Assembly: GCA_031276415.1 (NCBI GenBank)
Contig: JAISNF010000151.1
Location: 1 to 7,222, forward strand
Reading direction: 5' to 3'
From: Planctomycetaceae bacterium
GTDB lineage: Bacteria > Planctomycetota > Planctomycetia > Pirellulales > Thermoguttaceae
DNA length: 7,222 nucleotides
Under the pieces are notes generated by a model. The model was not told the DNA's origin, searched no databases, and saw only the letters and a program-made list of their open reading frames with translations. Made by a program: the position numbers and the translations under genes. Each line of letters starts with the position of its first letter. Position 1 is the first letter of the stretch. Shown here piece after piece: positions 5,822-7,222 of the stretch.

Positions 5822-6865
5822 TTATTTCCAGCCGTATTCATTTCGGACATTCAACATGGCACCGAGAATATCGTTCCATGTTTGTGGGTTCATCATCACG
5901 GTATTGGGAAACATGCAACCGTCCCAACAAATGTGGTTAAACCGTTTGGTCAATCCGTCTTCGTCTTTGAGCCAAAAACCGGCGTAATAAGTGATATCGA
6001 GTTTGCCGTTTGGGTCTTTTGCCAAACAATGGCGACCGGTTTTATCGTGATCACCGCTGCCGAAAACCGTACCGTCATTTTGCGCAATATGCAAATCGAC
6101 AGTCCAATGCCGTAACGCATTCGTCATTTTACGGTAAGCCGCATCAAAAACTGCTTTATCGTTCCAGTCAAAATTTTCCGGCAACAATCGGTCTTCCGGC
6201 GCATTGTAACCGAGCATGTAAAGCAATGTATGAGACATATCCGCTTGAAAACCAAGAGTTTGCGGTCGATCAACCATTTCAAGAATTTGGAGCATTCGTT
6301 TCCAACTGTGAATGCCGCCCCAACAAATTTCGCCTTCACAAGCCAAAACTTCGTCAAACTGAGCCGCAATTTCACAGGCTTCGGTAAATGTTTTGGCGAT
6401 TAATTTTTGATTTCCTTCCGGGTCTTTTGCCCATTCTGTAACACTTGCTGATGTATCAATCCGAATACAACCATTCGGACGAACACCGATTTTACGGAGT
6501 TCGGATGCAATTCGGCAAGCCTTTTTTACTTGTGTCAAAAACTTTTTGCGTTCTGTTTCATTTCCTATTGCGGAACCGCCGTCCCACACCGGAGCAACAA
6601 CCGTTCCAATTTCAAGATGAAGCGATTGTGCTTTTTCCGCCAGTTTTTTGATGTTGCTATCTGACGAATCAATATCGAAATGGGGATTATTCAGAAACAG
6701 GTCAAAGCCATCAAATTTAACGCCGTCCACTTCGGCGTCCGTTGTCAAACGGAGCATGGTATCGAGATCAATAATTGGGTCAACATCCGATCCTCCTTTA
6801 CCGACAACACCTGGCCATGTTGCGTTATGGAGTTTGGGGAAAGTATTTGGTTTACGTTTTGCCAT
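5822..6865 (-). CDS. TIM-barrel sugar isomerase/epimerase-like protein (cytosolic)
   Basis: The 347-residue protein has no signal peptide, so it should be cytosolic. It resembles xylose isomerase-like TIM-barrel proteins. IGTVVAPVW (86-94), the acidic CEGEICWGG (176-184; E177, E179), FQADMSH (206-212; D209, H212) and VDLHIAQNDG (256-265; D257, H259) fit the metal-binding strand ends of this fold. The C-terminal DITYYAGFW (290-298) and WDGCMFPN (314-321) segments look like a conserved substrate-closing part. These proteins are numerous in planctomycetes and usually process unusual sugars or polyols beside oxidoreductases, but none lie within this window, so the substrate is unknown. The ATG at 6865 is well supported by a GGAGG nine bases upstream. 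It shares only the TIM-barrel family with its secreted neighbour, with no evident close similarity. Confidence 0.87.
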   Translation of the reverse strand: MAKRKPNTFPKLHNATWPGVVGKGGSDVDPIIDLDTMLRLTTDAEVDGVKFDGFDLFLNNPHFDIDSSDSNIKKLAEKAQSLHLEIGTVVAPVWDGGSAIGNETERKKFLTQVKKACRIASELRKIGVRPNGCIRIDTSASVTEWAKDPEGNQKLIAKTFTEACEIAAQFDEVLACEGEICWGGIHSWKRMLQILEMVDRPQTLGFQADMSHTLLYMLGYNAPEDRLLPENFDWNDKAVFDAAYRKMTNALRHWTVDLHIAQNDGTVFGSGDHDKTGRHCLAKDPNGKLDITYYAGFWLKDEDGLTKRFNHICWDGCMFPNTVMMNPQTWNDILGAMLNVRNEYGWK

Positions 6866-6874
6866 TGTTGGGTT

Positions 6875-6879
6875 CCTCC
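6875..6879 (-). promoter_or_regulatory. Shine-Dalgarno GGAGG
   Basis: GGAGG on the minus strand lies nine bases before the ATG at 6865. It is the only textbook ribosome-binding site in the window, fixes this start and suggests stronger initiation than in the other genes. Confidence 0.85.
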
Positions 6880-7103
6880 GAAACAGTTTACAATTTGGCA
6901 GACTTTATTTTGCTTTTCATTGAAAATCACTTGCGAAACTTATTTCTCGAAAATTATTCTCACATTAAAAGCAAAACAAAGAAAAATAATTGGAACATTG
7001 GGAAATTATTTTAACAATTTCTCAATAAGGTTCAATACTTGCCGGATTTTTTATCCGTAATTTTTTGTAATATGCCAATGAAGTATTTCTAAAAAATTCA
7101 TTA
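6880..7103. other. AT-rich upstream region, no gene seen
   Basis: This AT-rich stretch upstream of the cytosolic isomerase-like gene has no convincing coding frame. Apart from the promoter candidate it contains a short hairpin, CGGAT (7043-7047) with ATCCG (7053-7057), followed by six T. The stem is only five pairs. Confidence 0.45.
7008..7035 (-). promoter_or_regulatory. Candidate sigma-70-type promoter
   Basis: On the minus strand TTGAAC (7035-7030) and TAAAAT (7013-7008) are separated by 16 bp, matching 4 of 6 and 5 of 6 consensus bases. It would give a leader of about 135 bases before the ATG at 6865. In AT-rich DNA such matches arise by chance, so this is only a candidate. Confidence 0.35.
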
Positions 7104-7186
7104 GGGAACTTCTAAAAACCACAGATTTATTTTTATTAACCACAGAGGACACAGAGAGCACAGAGAAGAAAAATTTGTATTTATTC
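7104..7186 (+). repeat. ACCACAGAG repeat, copy C
   Basis: It begins GGGAACTTCTAAAAACCAC, passes through a T-rich spacer, and reaches the core at 7136-7156, followed by another CACAGAG unit and an A/T-rich tail. It has the same orientation as copy A and is opposite to copy B. It lacks about 15 bp that copy B has between the leading segment and the core. The window ends shortly after it, so any inverted partner to the right cannot be seen. Confidence 0.75.
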
Positions 7187-7222
7187 AATAGCGTCTCAGT
7201 TTAGTGTAGAAATTCCGTGATA

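Noticed and set aside
7043..7066. CGGAT-TTTTT-ATCCG with following T run as a plus-strand terminator
   Set aside because: The stem has only five pairs, no plus-strand gene precedes it, and the T run is common in this AT-rich stretch.

Overview
The window looks like a piece of a low-GC planctomycete-type chromosome. That is an inference from gene content: a very large multiheme cytochrome with TPRs, secreted and cytosolic TIM-barrel sugar isomerase-like proteins, and intergenic repeats rich in ACCACAGAG. No rRNA or marker gene is present to prove it. Four protein genes and one tRNA are well supported.

Layout: positions 1-240 hold no convincing gene but are dense in stem-loops. They are followed by a strong hairpin (262-310) that probably ends transcription from both sides, and then tRNA-Pro(GGG) on the minus strand (313-388). 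An AT-rich gap of about 480 bp with short repeats leads to a plus-strand gene (868-3723). It encodes a 951-residue exported cytochrome with eight CXXCH haem sites, a HEAT-like region and C-terminal TPRs. The gap 3724-4011 between convergent genes holds copies of an ACCACAGAG repeat in opposite orientation around three GC-rich hairpins. After it, three genes lie on the minus strand. In transcription order these are a cytosolic TIM-barrel isomerase-like protein (6865-5822), a secreted TIM-barrel isomerase-like protein (5574-4684) and nadD (about 4635-4012). A hairpin at 5782-5814 separates the first from the second, whereas the second and nadD are close enough to be cotranscribed. The right edge carries a third copy of the ACCACAGAG repeat.

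Functionally, the cytochrome would act outside the cytoplasmic membrane in electron transfer with an unknown partner. The two TIM-barrel proteins fit the carbohydrate catabolism that is expanded in planctomycetes, and NadD is housekeeping NAD synthesis. I see no phage, CRISPR, transposase or defence system. The least explained parts are the structured segment at the left edge, the inverted-repeat element whose right arm contains the nadD stop codon, the long insert in the cytochrome, and a 14-bp tandem repeat at the nadD start.
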